Shown: positions 25,739-35,206, counted from the stretch's first letter. The stretch is DNA of 49,009 nucleotides from Phenylobacterium deserti (GCA_945883235.1 CAMCXF010000024.1:1-49009), one strand, 5' to 3'. Notes: generated by a model not told the origin, from the sequence alone. Made by a program: numbers and translations.

Positions 25739-27400
25739 CTACATGTTCGGATAGTTGGGTCCGTCGCCGCCCTGTGGAGTCTTCCAGACGATGTTCTGCG
25801 ACGGATCCTTGATGTCGCAGGTCTTGCAGTGGACGCAGTTCTGGAAGTTGATCTGGAACTTCGGGTTCTGGCCTTGCTCGTCGTACAGCACCTCATAGAC
25901 CCCAGCCGGGCAGTAAAGCCGCGCCGGCTCACCATACTTCGGAAGGTTCACACCGATCGGGACCGAGGCATCGCGCAGCGTCAGGTGCGCGGGCTGGTTC
26001 TCATCATGGTTGGTGCTGGATAGAAACACCGAGGACAGTTTGTCGAAACTGAAGACGTTATCCGGCTTGGGATAGGTGATGGTCTTGTAGTCCTTGGCCA
26101 GGCCGGTGGATTCGGCGTCACTCTTGCCGTGCTTCAGTGTGCCCCAGGGCGACCAGCCACCAAGCAGGGTGGCGATCATGGCGTCCATACCGCCCAGCAC
26201 CAAGCCAGGGATGGTGCCGAACCGTGACCACAGCGGCTTGAAGTTACGCACCGACCACAGTTCCTTGGCGATCGAAGACTTCTGATATGCGGTTTCGTAG
26301 GCCGTCAGATCATCGCTCGCTCGTCCCGCCGAGATCGCCTCGAACGCCGCGTCCGCAGCCAGGATACCGCTCTTGACGGCATTGTGGCTGCCCTTGATGC
26401 GCGGCACATTGACCATGCCGGCTGAGCATCCCAGCAGAACGCCACCGGGGAAATAGAGCTGCGGCAGCGACTGAGCACCGCCCTCGGTGATCGCCCGCGC
26501 GCCGTACGAGATACGCTTGCCACCTTCCAGATAGGCGCGAATGGTGGGGTGGGTCTTGAACCGCTGGAACTCATCGAACGGCGAGAGGAAGGGGTTCTTG
26601 TAGTTCAGGTGCAGCACGAAGCCGATGGACACGTAGTTGTCCCCGAAATGATACATGAATGAGCCGCCACCCGTCGCATTGTCCAGCGGCCAGCCAAAGG
26701 TGTGCTGGGTCAGGCCCGGCTCGAACACAGCATCGGGAACTTGCCACAACTCCTTGATACCGATGCCATATTTTTGCGGCTCGCGGCCGTTGGTCAGGCC
26801 GTAACGGGCCTGAAGTTGCTTCGAGAGAGACCCGCGAACGCCCTCGCCGATGAAGGTGTATTTGCCGTGCAACTCCATGCCCGGTTCATAGTGGGCGGTG
26901 CGCTCTCCGTCCTTGCCGATGCCAGCCACACCCGCGACCACGCCCTTCACCGAGCCGTCCTCGTTGAAGACCAGATCAGAGGCTGCCATGCCGGGATAGA
27001 TTTCTACGCCCAGGCCCTCGGCATAGGTCGCCATCCAACGGCAGACATTGCCCAGGCTGGCGATGTAGTTGCCGTGGTTTAGCATCCACTTGGGGAACGG
27101 CAGGAAGCTGATGTCCAGTTCACCCTGCGGGCCCAGCATCACGAACTTGTCGCGGGTGACCTTTGTCTCCAGCGGAACGCCAAGTTCCTTCCAGTTCGGC
27201 AGCAGGTCGGAGATGCCGCTGGGGTCGATCACTGCGCCTGACAGGATATGGGCACCGACCTCCGAGCCTTTTTCCAGAACCGCGACGGTAAGGTCCGCAT
27301 TGAGTTGTTTCAGCCGGATCGCAGCGGCCAGCCCCGAAGGCCCCGCGCCCACGATGACGACATCATATTCCATGGCTTCACGTTCCACGGCGTCACTCAT
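25739..27400 (-). CDS. Electron transfer flavoprotein-ubiquinone oxidoreductase
   Basis: 553 residues, the normal ETF-QO length. The FAD-binding motif VVIVGAGPSGLAAAIRL is near residues 13-29. The C-terminus holds the 4Fe-4S ligands in CPAGVYEV and CVHCKTCDIKDPSQNIVW. The enzyme sits on the inner membrane and passes electrons from ETF (beta-oxidation and amino acid dehydrogenases) to ubiquinone. ATG 27400 follows GAGGGGAAGAG. No etfAB genes are in the window. Confidence 0.96.
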   Translation of the reverse strand: MSDAVEREAMEYDVVIVGAGPSGLAAAIRLKQLNADLTVAVLEKGSEVGAHILSGAVIDPSGISDLLPNWKELGVPLETKVTRDKFVMLGPQGELDISFLPFPKWMLNHGNYIASLGNVCRWMATYAEGLGVEIYPGMAASDLVFNEDGSVKGVVAGVAGIGKDGERTAHYEPGMELHGKYTFIGEGVRGSLSKQLQARYGLTNGREPQKYGIGIKELWQVPDAVFEPGLTQHTFGWPLDNATGGGSFMYHFGDNYVSIGFVLHLNYKNPFLSPFDEFQRFKTHPTIRAYLEGGKRISYGARAITEGGAQSLPQLYFPGGVLLGCSAGMVNVPRIKGSHNAVKSGILAADAAFEAISAGRASDDLTAYETAYQKSSIAKELWSVRNFKPLWSRFGTIPGLVLGGMDAMIATLLGGWSPWGTLKHGKSDAESTGLAKDYKTITYPKPDNVFSFDKLSSVFLSSTNHDENQPAHLTLRDASVPIGVNLPKYGEPARLYCPAGVYEVLYDEQGQNPKFQINFQNCVHCKTCDIKDPSQNIVWKTPQGGDGPNYPNM

Positions 27401-27528
27401 TCTCTTCCCCTCGCCTCCTCGCCTGTCGGAAAACTGTCCCACACGCGATCCCTGGCTCTGATATTACGTGCGTCTTATCCGAAGGTGACCCGGCGCCGGT
27501 CAAGCACCAAGGCGCATTGTAGATCACT

Positions 27529-28974
27529 TCATCTGCGCGGTTCGACCACCAGCTTGACCCGACGGCCCGGCGACAGCCCTTCGCCAGGGGCCAGATTGTT
27601 CAACATCCGGAACAGCGCCACCTTGTCCCCGCTGGAAGACATTCGCCCGGCCAAAGCTTCGACGGTGTCGCCGCTGCGCACCGTGACGACTGCCAGTTGC
27701 TGGGTGCCGTAGCGGCCGGCATCGCTGTCGGTGATGCGTCGGAATGACCTGAAAAGTGGATTGAAGGTCGCTGTCTGGCCGGCCGGCGCAAGGGCGGTGA
27801 AGCGGTAGACGCCCTCGCCCCCTACATCGTAGGCGACGACCGTGAGGTCAACCGGCTGGGCCTGACTGGTCGCTCGGGCCGTCACGGTGACCGCGTCAAG
27901 CCCATTGATTCGGCTCTTTTGCGGCGCACCAATTTCAGCCTGGGCCTGCCCAAGGATCGTGCGAAGCGCGTCTCGCGCATGATCCTCCAGACGCGCGCCA
28001 TCCAGTCTTGCGCCGGTAAAGTCGCCGCGATAGCCGGTCGGCCCGGAAATTCCCACAGCCGTCGCGCCATTGGTCAGGCGGAAGCCGCTGGGTGCCTCGA
28101 ACGCCAGCTTCAGGCCGGGATGAACAAACGCTGCGCCCCGCACGAAGCCCTGTGCAGGATCGTCGCCATAGAGCAAGCCATCCATGGCGGCCATATAGGC
28201 TGCTTCGTTGACATTAAGCGGTCCGGTGACCGGGGGTGCCTTGCCGGATACCTTGCCGGCCTTCTGGATCCGCGCGGCGGTCAAAGGGTGGGATCGGGCC
28301 CAGACCGGTGTCGCGCCGGTGCCGAGGCCGGACGCCCGCGCGGCATATTCGTCCTGCCGCTGTAAGGCCGCCAAAGCGCTGGAAATTCCCTCTCTCGGAT
28401 AGCCCGCCGCTGGCAGGGTGAGTGTCGCAAAGGCGTCAGACTCATATTCCTGACTGCGTGAGTAGCTGAGGGTTCCCAGCTGGGCTGCCTTGCCCGCGAG
28501 TTGGCCGATCTCCTCGGACTTGGCCACGGCACCCACCAGCAAGGCGGCAAGACCGGTAAGAACCTGCTGGTTGCGCTGGCGGGCAAAATGCTTGCGGGCA
28601 ACATGGCCGACCTCGTGACCGAGCACGCCGGCCAGTTCGGCCTCAGTATTCAGGACGCTCAGCAGGCCTCGCGTCACATAGATGCTGCACCCTGGCGGTG
28701 CCGCGAAGGCGTTGATGATCTCGCTGTTGATCAGGATGAAGGTGCAGCGTCCGCCGAGCCCCCCGGCCAAGGCCATCTTTTCGCCGATCCGCGCGACATA
28801 GGCCGCCTGCGGCCCGGCGTAGACGCCGCCCATACTGTTAACGAACGCCGCCTGTTGCTGCCGCTCCTGATCCGAGGTCCGCGGCTGGGCCAACGCAGGT
28901 GCCGGCAGTCCGGCGGCCAGCGCAAACATCAGAACCGGGGCGATCCCTCCCCTTTGAGCCATCCGGAATGCCAT
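27529..28974 (-). CDS. Periplasmic M48 metallopeptidase (BepA/LoiP-like) with LysM-like tail
   Basis: 481 residues. The signal peptide is GGIAPVLMFALAAGLPAPALA. The zinc site HEVGH is at 120-124, followed by the distal acidic segment SQEYESDAFA. The later part is a domain of unknown type. The C-terminal 60 residues (VVTVRSGDTVEALAGRMSSSGDK) resemble a LysM peptidoglycan-binding motif. Homologues such as BepA degrade or help assemble outer-membrane proteins. The start ATG 28974 follows AAGGA. It is divergent from the SGNH hydrolase gene across 168 bp. Confidence 0.92.
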   Translation of the reverse strand: MAFRMAQRGGIAPVLMFALAAGLPAPALAQPRTSDQERQQQAAFVNSMGGVYAGPQAAYVARIGEKMALAGGLGGRCTFILINSEIINAFAAPPGCSIYVTRGLLSVLNTEAELAGVLGHEVGHVARKHFARQRNQQVLTGLAALLVGAVAKSEEIGQLAGKAAQLGTLSYSRSQEYESDAFATLTLPAAGYPREGISSALAALQRQDEYAARASGLGTGATPVWARSHPLTAARIQKAGKVSGKAPPVTGPLNVNEAAYMAAMDGLLYGDDPAQGFVRGAAFVHPGLKLAFEAPSGFRLTNGATAVGISGPTGYRGDFTGARLDGARLEDHARDALRTILGQAQAEIGAPQKSRINGLDAVTVTARATSQAQPVDLTVVAYDVGGEGVYRFTALAPAGQTATFNPLFRSFRRITDSDAGRYGTQQLAVVTVRSGDTVEALAGRMSSSGDKVALFRMLNNLAPGEGLSPGRRVKLVVEPRR

Positions 28975-29142
28975 CTGTTGTCCTTGTTGTTCGACTTTCC
29001 ATGTTCTGGAAGGCAAGAATTGGATCAGAGTGACTCAGCCATGTTTCAGAGTGTACTTGGAAAAAGCAACTGCCACAGGCCTGGTGGAAGAAAGTCGCGG
29101 GGTTGCAGTCGCAACGTCGCCCCACAGGGAGGGAAACTGAAA

Positions 29143-30354
29143 ATGCGCGTGCCGATCCTAGCCGGCCTGTTGCTGCTGGCAGCTTCGACGTCACAAGCCG
29201 CCGAGGCCCGGTGGGTCGCCTCGTGGGGTGCCTCGCCAGCCCCGCCGACGGCGGCGGCACCAGGTGTGGAAGCCCGTCGGGTCAGCCCGTCGTTTGCGAA
29301 CCAAACGATTGTCCAGGTCGTCAGGCTCAGCGCTGGCGGACAGCGTCTGCGGGTTCGTTTCACCAACGAATACGGCGTCAAAGCCCTGCTGATCGGAGCC
29401 GCCCGCGTCGCACTTCTCACCCCCGAGGGTGGCGTCGTAGCAGGCAGTGATCGCGTCGTGACTTTTTCCCGTGCCAGCGCGACCACAATTCCGGCCGGAG
29501 CGCCCCTCCTGAGTGACCCGATCGACCTGAAGACCGGCAGTCTTACCCGGCTAAGGATCAGCATCTTCGTTCCGGAGGATACCGGCCCCTGTACCTGCCA
29601 CATGAACGGAGGCGACCTGGTCCAGCTCTCGCCGCCCGGCGACTGGACCGGTCGGGAACTGCCGCCAGCAACGGGTCCGGCACAGTACCGCGCGTTCGTT
29701 TCCGGGATTGAGGTGGAAGCCAAGCCTCCAGCGACTGTCATTGTCGCGCTCGGGGACTCGATAACGGACGGCTACCTCGCGACGCCCGGCACCAATCGTC
29801 GTTGGCCCGACCGCCTTGCCGAGCGGTTGGCGGCAAAATATCCGAAACGCGCCATGGCCGTGGTCAACGCCGGGATCGGTGGAAACCGTGTGCTCAGCGA
29901 CGGCGTCGTCGCCGCCATGGGGCAAAGTGCCCTGACCCGCTTTGATCGCGATGTCCTGTCGGTTCCGGGTGCGACCCACCTTGTCATTCTGGAAGGCGTC
30001 AACGATCTGGGCATGCGGGTCGACAGGCCGACGGCTCAGGCCTTGATCCACGGTTACCGGCAGCTGATCGACCGCGCGCACGCCCAAGGCATCAAGGTGG
30101 TCGGCGCGACCATACTTCCATACGAGGGTGCCGCCTATTTTACGGCTGAGGGCGAAGAGTCCCGACTGGCGGTTAATGAGTGGATCCGCAAGAGCGGTGC
30201 ATTTGACGCCGTCATCGACCTCGACGCAGCGATCCGCGATCCGGCCAAACCCGCCCGGATGCGCTCCGAATGGCACGCGGGCGACTGGCTGCACCCCAAC
30301 GATGCAGGCTACCAGGCCATGGGTGAAGCGATAGATCTCGCGTTATTCCGCTAA
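29143..30354 (+). CDS. Exported SGNH/GDSL-family hydrolase
   Basis: 403 residues with a signal peptide (MRVPILAGLLLLAASTSQA). The N-terminal 180 residues form a beta-rich domain. The SGNH domain follows with nucleophile Ser206 (ALGDSITDGY), Gly and Asn in GIGGNRVL and EGVNDLG, and Asp381/His384 in DWLHPNDAGY. These secreted esterases act on acyl groups of lipids, sugars or cell-wall components. Substrate unknown. The upstream reading frame is long and open back to 28501, but the signal peptide and the GGAGGG site fix the start at 29143. Confidence 0.92.
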   Translation: MRVPILAGLLLLAASTSQAAEARWVASWGASPAPPTAAAPGVEARRVSPSFANQTIVQVVRLSAGGQRLRVRFTNEYGVKALLIGAARVALLTPEGGVVAGSDRVVTFSRASATTIPAGAPLLSDPIDLKTGSLTRLRISIFVPEDTGPCTCHMNGGDLVQLSPPGDWTGRELPPATGPAQYRAFVSGIEVEAKPPATVIVALGDSITDGYLATPGTNRRWPDRLAERLAAKYPKRAMAVVNAGIGGNRVLSDGVVAAMGQSALTRFDRDVLSVPGATHLVILEGVNDLGMRVDRPTAQALIHGYRQLIDRAHAQGIKVVGATILPYEGAAYFTAEGEESRLAVNEWIRKSGAFDAVIDLDAAIRDPAKPARMRSEWHAGDWLHPNDAGYQAMGEAIDLALFR

Positions 30355-30400
30355 TCACAGGCTGACAATTGCGCGGGTGGCGGGCAAGAGTTTTCACACA

Positions 30401-31219
30401 ATGCCCGCTGCCTACTCAACCCAGGCCCAGATGGCCGAAAGCCTGCTCGCCTTCTGGGTCGACGCGGGCGTTGACGCCATGCTTCTGGACGATCCTGTCG
30501 ACCGGATCGCCGCCGGCCGCGTGCTTCCTCCGCAACGCGTTGCAGCTCCGGTGGTGGCTGCGCCAGTGCGGACCGCATCACGGCAGCCGGACATTTCCGA
30601 TGCGGTCGCGAACGCTCACGCCCTCGCAAGCGCCGCACAGAACCTCGAAGCACTGGTTGCCGCCATCGCTACATTTGACGGATGCCCGCTTCGCTTCGAC
30701 GGTGCCGCCAGCCAGGCCGTCATCTATCGCGGAAATATCTCGGCCCCTTTGATGGTCATCGGAGAGGCACCAGGTGCCGACGAAGACGCGCTGGGGCAGC
30801 CATTTGTGGGCCGGGCCGGAAAGTTGCTCGACCGGATGCTGGCCGCGGCAGGACTGGACGAACGGGTTCTGATTACCAACACGGTCTTCTGGCGACCGCC
30901 GGGTAACCGGACGCCGACCTACGCCGAGCAAGAGGTGTGCGCACCGTTTGTGGAGCGAATGATCGCCCTGGTGCGACCACGAATGCTGTTGCTGGCGGGG
31001 GGCGCGCCGACCAAGGCGCTGTTGAAGGTTGAGGACGGCATTCTGTCCCTGCGCGGGCGCTGGATCGACTGGACTTCGGCCGACGGGTCGATGACCCTTC
31101 CGGCGCTGCCGACCCTGCACCCGGCCTTCCTGCTTCGCCAGCCTGCCGCCAAGAAGCATGCCTGGAGCGACCTCCTGGCCCTGACCGAGAGACTTGATAG
31201 ACCGGTCGGGCCTCTCTAG
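30401..31219 (+). CDS. Uracil-DNA glycosylase, family 4-like, with incomplete Fe-S cysteines
   Basis: 272 residues from ATG 30401; a GTG at 30377 is also possible. The catalytic segment GEAPGADEDALGQPFVGRAGKLLDRML and the C-terminal LHPAFLLRQPAAKK motif identify family 4/5-type UDG. It removes uracil from DNA. Family 4 enzymes normally use four Cys for a 4Fe-4S cluster; only two remain here (FDGCPLR and QEVCAPF), and the third is Trp in FWRPPGNR. The N-terminal 90 residues form the helical extension common in alphaproteobacterial versions. It lies 46 bp after the SGNH gene. Confidence 0.88.
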   Translation: MPAAYSTQAQMAESLLAFWVDAGVDAMLLDDPVDRIAAGRVLPPQRVAAPVVAAPVRTASRQPDISDAVANAHALASAAQNLEALVAAIATFDGCPLRFDGAASQAVIYRGNISAPLMVIGEAPGADEDALGQPFVGRAGKLLDRMLAAAGLDERVLITNTVFWRPPGNRTPTYAEQEVCAPFVERMIALVRPRMLLLAGGAPTKALLKVEDGILSLRGRWIDWTSADGSMTLPALPTLHPAFLLRQPAAKKHAWSDLLALTERLDRPVGPL

Positions 31220-31293
31220 ATTGCCCTCTTCGGGTTCGAGAAAAAGGAACTCGCGCTTCGCGCTATCTGTCGCGATGCGTGGGAAATGACCGC

Positions 31294-32904
31294 ATGACGC
31301 TCACAAAGCGCCTGCGCGTCGGGGTGTTTTCCCTCGTCGCCGCCGCGTCGATCGCCAGCATGGCGACGGCCGCATCGCCGAAAGCCCTCTCCGACACTGA
31401 CGCCAACGCCTATGCGTCCGCGTTCGAAGCCGTGGATCAGGGCGACTTCCTGGGCGCTGAACTGCAGGCCGCCGAGATCAAGGACAAGTCGCTTTCCGGC
31501 TACCTGTCGTTCCGCGCCCTGATGCATCCGACGGCGCACAAGGCGTCGTTCGAAGAGCTTTACAGCTGGCTGGCAAAGTTCCGGGATCTGCCGCTGGCCG
31601 ACCGCGTGTTCTCGCTGGCCTCGAAGCGCAAACCCGCCGATGCGATGGCTCCGCCGATGCCGGATGTGGTCATTGCCGACGCAACGCGCAGCGAAATCAC
31701 CCGCCCGGCGCGTGAGGCCTTCTATTCAGGCGACGTGAGAACGGCTTTTGATCTGGCGGTAGGGGTTGGCGAGCGCTGGGTTGCCGGGTTGTCAGCATGG
31801 CGTCTGCATGATTTTGGCCAGGCTCACGACTATTTCGCCCAGATCGCCCACGACAGCGATGAAGACCCATGGCTGCGCGCCGCCGGAGCCTATTGGGCGG
31901 CGCGATCCTCGGTGGCGTTGGGAGACGAACGCGCGGCGAAGGACTTCCTCCGCATGGCAGCGCGCTCGCCCCAGACGTTTTACGGCATGATTGCTGAGCG
32001 ACAGGTTCGCATGGCAAGCGCTCAGGTCGGACCTGCAATATTGATCCTGGCGGCCTATCGTGCGCCGGCCCCTGCCGTCGAAAACGATCTGACCCGGTTC
32101 GTTGATCGCGACCCCCGCGCCCACCGCGCCGCTGCGCTTGCCCAGATCGGACGGGTCGGGGATGCGCGCCAGGAACTGCGAGCGGGCCTGGCCCTGGCGC
32201 GCACGGCTGTCGAGCGCGACACCTGGACCGCTCTGATCACGGCTCTCGGACCCGCCGGCGGTCCCGGCATCCAGAAGGCCGAATTTCTGACGCTCGGCGA
32301 CTACCAGCTCCCCGTACTTGAACCGTTGAATGGCTTCACCGTCGACCGCGCGCTGGTCTATGCCATCGTGCGTCAGGAGAGCGCGTTCAATCCGAAAGCG
32401 GTGTCACACGCCGGTGCTATGGGCCTGATGCAGTTGCTGCCCGCCTCCGCCGCGCTTGCAACGGGGGACAAGACCTTCCGAACCCGGCCGAAGAAGCTGT
32501 TCAATCCGGCGATAAATCTCCGGGCCGGACAGGACTATCTGACTTATCTGATGGACCGGGGTGTGGGCTCGGACATCCTGCGTACTGTGGCGGCCTACAA
32601 CGCCGGGCCCGGAGCCGTGCTGAAAACCATCGGCATGGTGGGCGACCAGGATCCGCTGTTGCTGATCGAAAGCCTGCCCGCTCTGGAGACCCGCAACTAC
32701 GTCGAGAAGGTGATGACGGCCTACTGGACCTATAAGAGGATGTTCGGCGAGGAAACCCGCACCCTCGACGCTCTGGCCAGCGGAGCGCGGCGCATCGACG
32801 CCCACCTCGACCTAACCCGTCCGCCGGGGATTGAAACCCAGGCCACGCCGCAGACGCTTGAGATCGGCGCCCTGACCGCTCGCGAGGCGGCTGCGCTCGA
32901 TTAG
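31294..32904 (+). CDS. Soluble lytic murein transglycosylase
   Basis: 536 residues with a signal peptide (RLRVGVFSLVAAASIASMATA), a helical superhelical middle region with TPR-like repeats, and a C-terminal Slt catalytic domain. The catalytic Glu362 is in AIVRQESAFNP, followed by SHAGAMGLMQLLPASA and AAYNAGPGAV, all family signatures. It cleaves the glycan strands of peptidoglycan in the periplasm. The gene is 74 bp after the UDG gene. Its 3' end overlaps a convergent gene by 93 bp. Confidence 0.94.
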   Translation: MTLTKRLRVGVFSLVAAASIASMATAASPKALSDTDANAYASAFEAVDQGDFLGAELQAAEIKDKSLSGYLSFRALMHPTAHKASFEELYSWLAKFRDLPLADRVFSLASKRKPADAMAPPMPDVVIADATRSEITRPAREAFYSGDVRTAFDLAVGVGERWVAGLSAWRLHDFGQAHDYFAQIAHDSDEDPWLRAAGAYWAARSSVALGDERAAKDFLRMAARSPQTFYGMIAERQVRMASAQVGPAILILAAYRAPAPAVENDLTRFVDRDPRAHRAAALAQIGRVGDARQELRAGLALARTAVERDTWTALITALGPAGGPGIQKAEFLTLGDYQLPVLEPLNGFTVDRALVYAIVRQESAFNPKAVSHAGAMGLMQLLPASAALATGDKTFRTRPKKLFNPAINLRAGQDYLTYLMDRGVGSDILRTVAAYNAGPGAVLKTIGMVGDQDPLLLIESLPALETRNYVEKVMTAYWTYKRMFGEETRTLDALASGARRIDAHLDLTRPPGIETQATPQTLEIGALTAREAAALD

Positions 32905-33258
32905 GACGCCGTAGGCACGGCGCGCAAACAAGCCGCCGTCAGACAGACCCAGCACCAGAGCGCCGTGCCCGCCGCGCCCGAGATGCCCGGTCAGAGATCC
33001 GATCCAGCCGTCACGCAGCCGGAACGACGCCGGCAGCACAACCAGCCAATCCGCTCGAGCCAAAGCTGATGCCGCTTCAATGGTGGGCTGCAAATCAGCA
33101 CCCGTCTCCTCACAGAGGTCGGCAATATCGGCTTGGCCAACCTCCGCGACAATCACGACCTGACGAAGCAGACCATCCACCGCGCCCGCCGTCAGCTGGG
33201 CTAGTAGCGCCGGAAGGCGTTCGGGCTGGGTCCGCGCATCGATGATTGCCGTAAGCAT
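32812..33258 (-). CDS. Small glycosyltransferase-like protein
   Basis: 148 residues starting at ATG 33258 (MLTAIIDARTQPERLPALLAQLTAGAVDGLLRQ, of which the first part resembles the beta-strand and loop of GT family 2). A second half, DWLVVLPASFRLRDGWIGSLTGHLG, also resembles small GT2-type proteins. No DxD motif is evident. I recall similar short proteins annotated as glycosyl transferase in Caulobacter relatives. The 3' end overlaps the slt gene on the other strand by 93 bp. It lies 49 bp downstream of the next unknown gene on the same strand. Function not established. Confidence 0.65.
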   Translation of the reverse strand: MLTAIIDARTQPERLPALLAQLTAGAVDGLLRQVVIVAEVGQADIADLCEETGADLQPTIEAASALARADWLVVLPASFRLRDGWIGSLTGHLGRGGHGALVLGLSDGGLFARRAYGVLIERSRLASGQGADLKRLRRGLGFNPRRTG

Positions 33259-33307
33259 GGCCGCGAGAAGGCGTGCTTCGGCCGCTCGCGTCAACGCTGA
33301 TGAGCGG

Positions 33308-34036
33308 TCAGGTGAAGACCAGAACCGCACCCAGCCGCAACGAGCGTTCGCACCCGTGGATGAGCCGGGCGAGGCAAAACGCTTCTACACCGTAGGCTTG
33401 CCACACAGCGCCGCCCGCGACGGGAGAATTGGCTGCTTCCCAAAGCCCTTCTGCGTCCGGGTCAATCCCGGGTGGGAGTTCAATCACCGAGGCCAGTTCC
33501 CGACACTCTTCAAGCAGCCGTACGCTGGAACCGACCATACCTCCAATCGAGGTGCGCGGAGGAACCACTTCGTCAAACAATATCAAGTCGAAGGATTGCG
33601 GCACATAGAAGCCCTCGCAGTCCGAATGACAAAGCAGATGCTGGTAGCGTGGCTTGGGCAAATTCGCCGTAACGAAGTCCAGAGCGCGCCGTTTAGGCTT
33701 GGGTTGGTAACCGTGTGCATCATGCACTGCGTAGAGCTCATTGAGGACAGGGTCTTCACTGGCTTCGACCTGGAGTTCTTCTGTCGTCGGCAGCCGCCCT
33801 TTGAGCGCCCAGTAAGCACCTAGCCGGCGTACCGAGTGCAATCCTCCATAACCCCACATCTGCGCTTCGAACACGTCGGCTTCGGCGATATCCAGCGGTT
33901 CGGAGTGCGCCGCCAATCTGTTCTCGAGCAAGATTTCATTGAGTGACACGTAAGTCTCGCACAACTCGGCGAAAGTCTCCGGGTCTTCCTCCCGCGCGGC
34001 TTGAGCAAGCCAGCCCACAGCGATATCCAATCCCAT
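33308..34036 (-). CDS. Hypothetical protein with lower GC
   Basis: 242 residues from ATG 34036 (GAGGG upstream). The sequence begins MGLDIAVGWLAQAAREEDPE and has a central CHSDCEGFYVPQSF segment and a C-terminal helical part. I recall similar proteins with the CHSDCEGYYVP segment in varied bacteria, with no assigned role. GC is about 56% in two sampled 60-base stretches, versus about 65% around it, so it may be recently acquired. It is divergent from the radical SAM gene. Confidence 0.7.
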   Translation of the reverse strand: MGLDIAVGWLAQAAREEDPETFAELCETYVSLNEILLENRLAAHSEPLDIAEADVFEAQMWGYGGLHSVRRLGAYWALKGRLPTTEELQVEASEDPVLNELYAVHDAHGYQPKPKRRALDFVTANLPKPRYQHLLCHSDCEGFYVPQSFDLILFDEVVPPRTSIGGMVGSSVRLLEECRELASVIELPPGIDPDAEGLWEAANSPVAGGAVWQAYGVEAFCLARLIHGCERSLRLGAVLVFT

Positions 34037-34094
34037 GCACCGGCCCTCACGAAGGACATAAACCAACCTGGCGGGCGGTCGTCAACTCAAATTT

Positions 34095-34109
34095 GTTCTT
34101 GTTTTGTTT
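34095..34109. promoter_or_regulatory. Putative LexA (SOS) box
   Basis: GTTCTTGTTTTGTTT matches the alphaproteobacterial LexA consensus GTTC-N7-GTTC with a single mismatch in the last base. It lies 23 bp upstream of the radical SAM start codon and 58 bp from the divergent gene's start. The surrounding bases are AT-rich. It is not tested. Confidence 0.5.
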
Positions 34110-34132
34110 TCTATGATCTTCATCCTGCGCGT

Positions 34133-35206
34133 ATGCTCATACGCCCCCTCCCCATCCGCGGCCGCGGCGCGCGATCCAACGCCAGCGGGCGCTTTGAGGC
34201 CGACACGGTCGAGGCCTTCGACGATGGCTGGACGCAGGACGATGCCGAACCGGCGAAGTTCGTCACGACCGCCACGCCGGAACAGGCGCGCGTGATCATC
34301 AGCCGGAACGACAGCCCCGACATCGGCTTTTCGGCCTCGATCAATCCCTACCGAGGCTGCGAGCATGGATGCATCTACTGCTATGCCCGCCCCGCCCACG
34401 CCTTCATGGGCCTGTCACCGGGTCTGGATTTCGAATCAAAGCTGTTCTTCAAGCCGCACGCCGCCAGCCTGCTCGAGGCTGAGTTGCGCAACCCCCGCTA
34501 CAAGCCTGAGCGGATCCACATCGGCGGCAATACCGACCCCTATCAGCCGGAAGAACGCAAACTTGGGATCACTCGGGGGCTGATCGAGGTGCTGCTGCGG
34601 TTCCACCACCCGTTCTCGGTGATCACCAAGTCGGCGCTGATCCTGCGGGACCTGGACTTGCTGGCGGCGGCTGGCCGGGAGGGTCTGGTTCGGGTGGCGA
34701 TCTCGGTCACCAGCCTCGACCGCAAGCTCGCCCGCTCCATGGAGCCGCGTGCCGCGACGCCGGAAAAGCGCATCGAGACGATCCGCCAGCTCACGGCGGC
34801 CGGCGTTCCGGTGACCGTGATGTTCGCGCCCGCAATCCCCGGCCTGAACGACCACGAACTGGATGCTGTGCTGGAACGCGCGGCACACGCCGGCGCGACC
34901 GGCGCAGGCTACGTGACGCTGCGCTTGCCGCTGGAGATCAAGGATCTGTTCCGCGAGTGGCTGGAAAGCGACCATCCTGACCGGGCGCGCCGGGTAATGT
35001 CCCTGGTCCGCCAGATGCGCGGCGGCAAGGACTATGATGCCCAGTGGGGTAGCCGCATGCGCGGCCACGGCCCCATCGCCGACCTGCTGAACGCGCGCTT
35101 CAAGGCGGCGCGCAGGCGCTATGGTCTGAACGCGCCACGACTGCCCACGGATATCTCGGCTTTCCGAATTCCGCATCAAACGGGCGACCAGATCGACCTG
35201 TTCTGA
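34133..35206 (+). CDS. PA0069-family radical SAM protein
   Basis: 357 residues. The radical SAM cluster motif CxxxCxxC is at Cys76, Cys80 and Cys83 (CEHGCIYCYARP). HIGGNTDPYQPEERKLGITRGLIEVL is a later segment typical of the SplB-like COG1533 group. The PA0069 family is of unknown reaction, related to spore photoproduct lyase. ATG 34133 gives the family N-terminus; a longer frame from 34001 is less likely. A near-consensus LexA box sits upstream, which fits DNA-damage regulation. Confidence 0.9.
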   Translation: MLIRPLPIRGRGARSNASGRFEADTVEAFDDGWTQDDAEPAKFVTTATPEQARVIISRNDSPDIGFSASINPYRGCEHGCIYCYARPAHAFMGLSPGLDFESKLFFKPHAASLLEAELRNPRYKPERIHIGGNTDPYQPEERKLGITRGLIEVLLRFHHPFSVITKSALILRDLDLLAAAGREGLVRVAISVTSLDRKLARSMEPRAATPEKRIETIRQLTAAGVPVTVMFAPAIPGLNDHELDAVLERAAHAGATGAGYVTLRLPLEIKDLFREWLESDHPDRARRVMSLVRQMRGGKDYDAQWGSRMRGHGPIADLLNARFKAARRRYGLNAPRLPTDISAFRIPHQTGDQIDLF

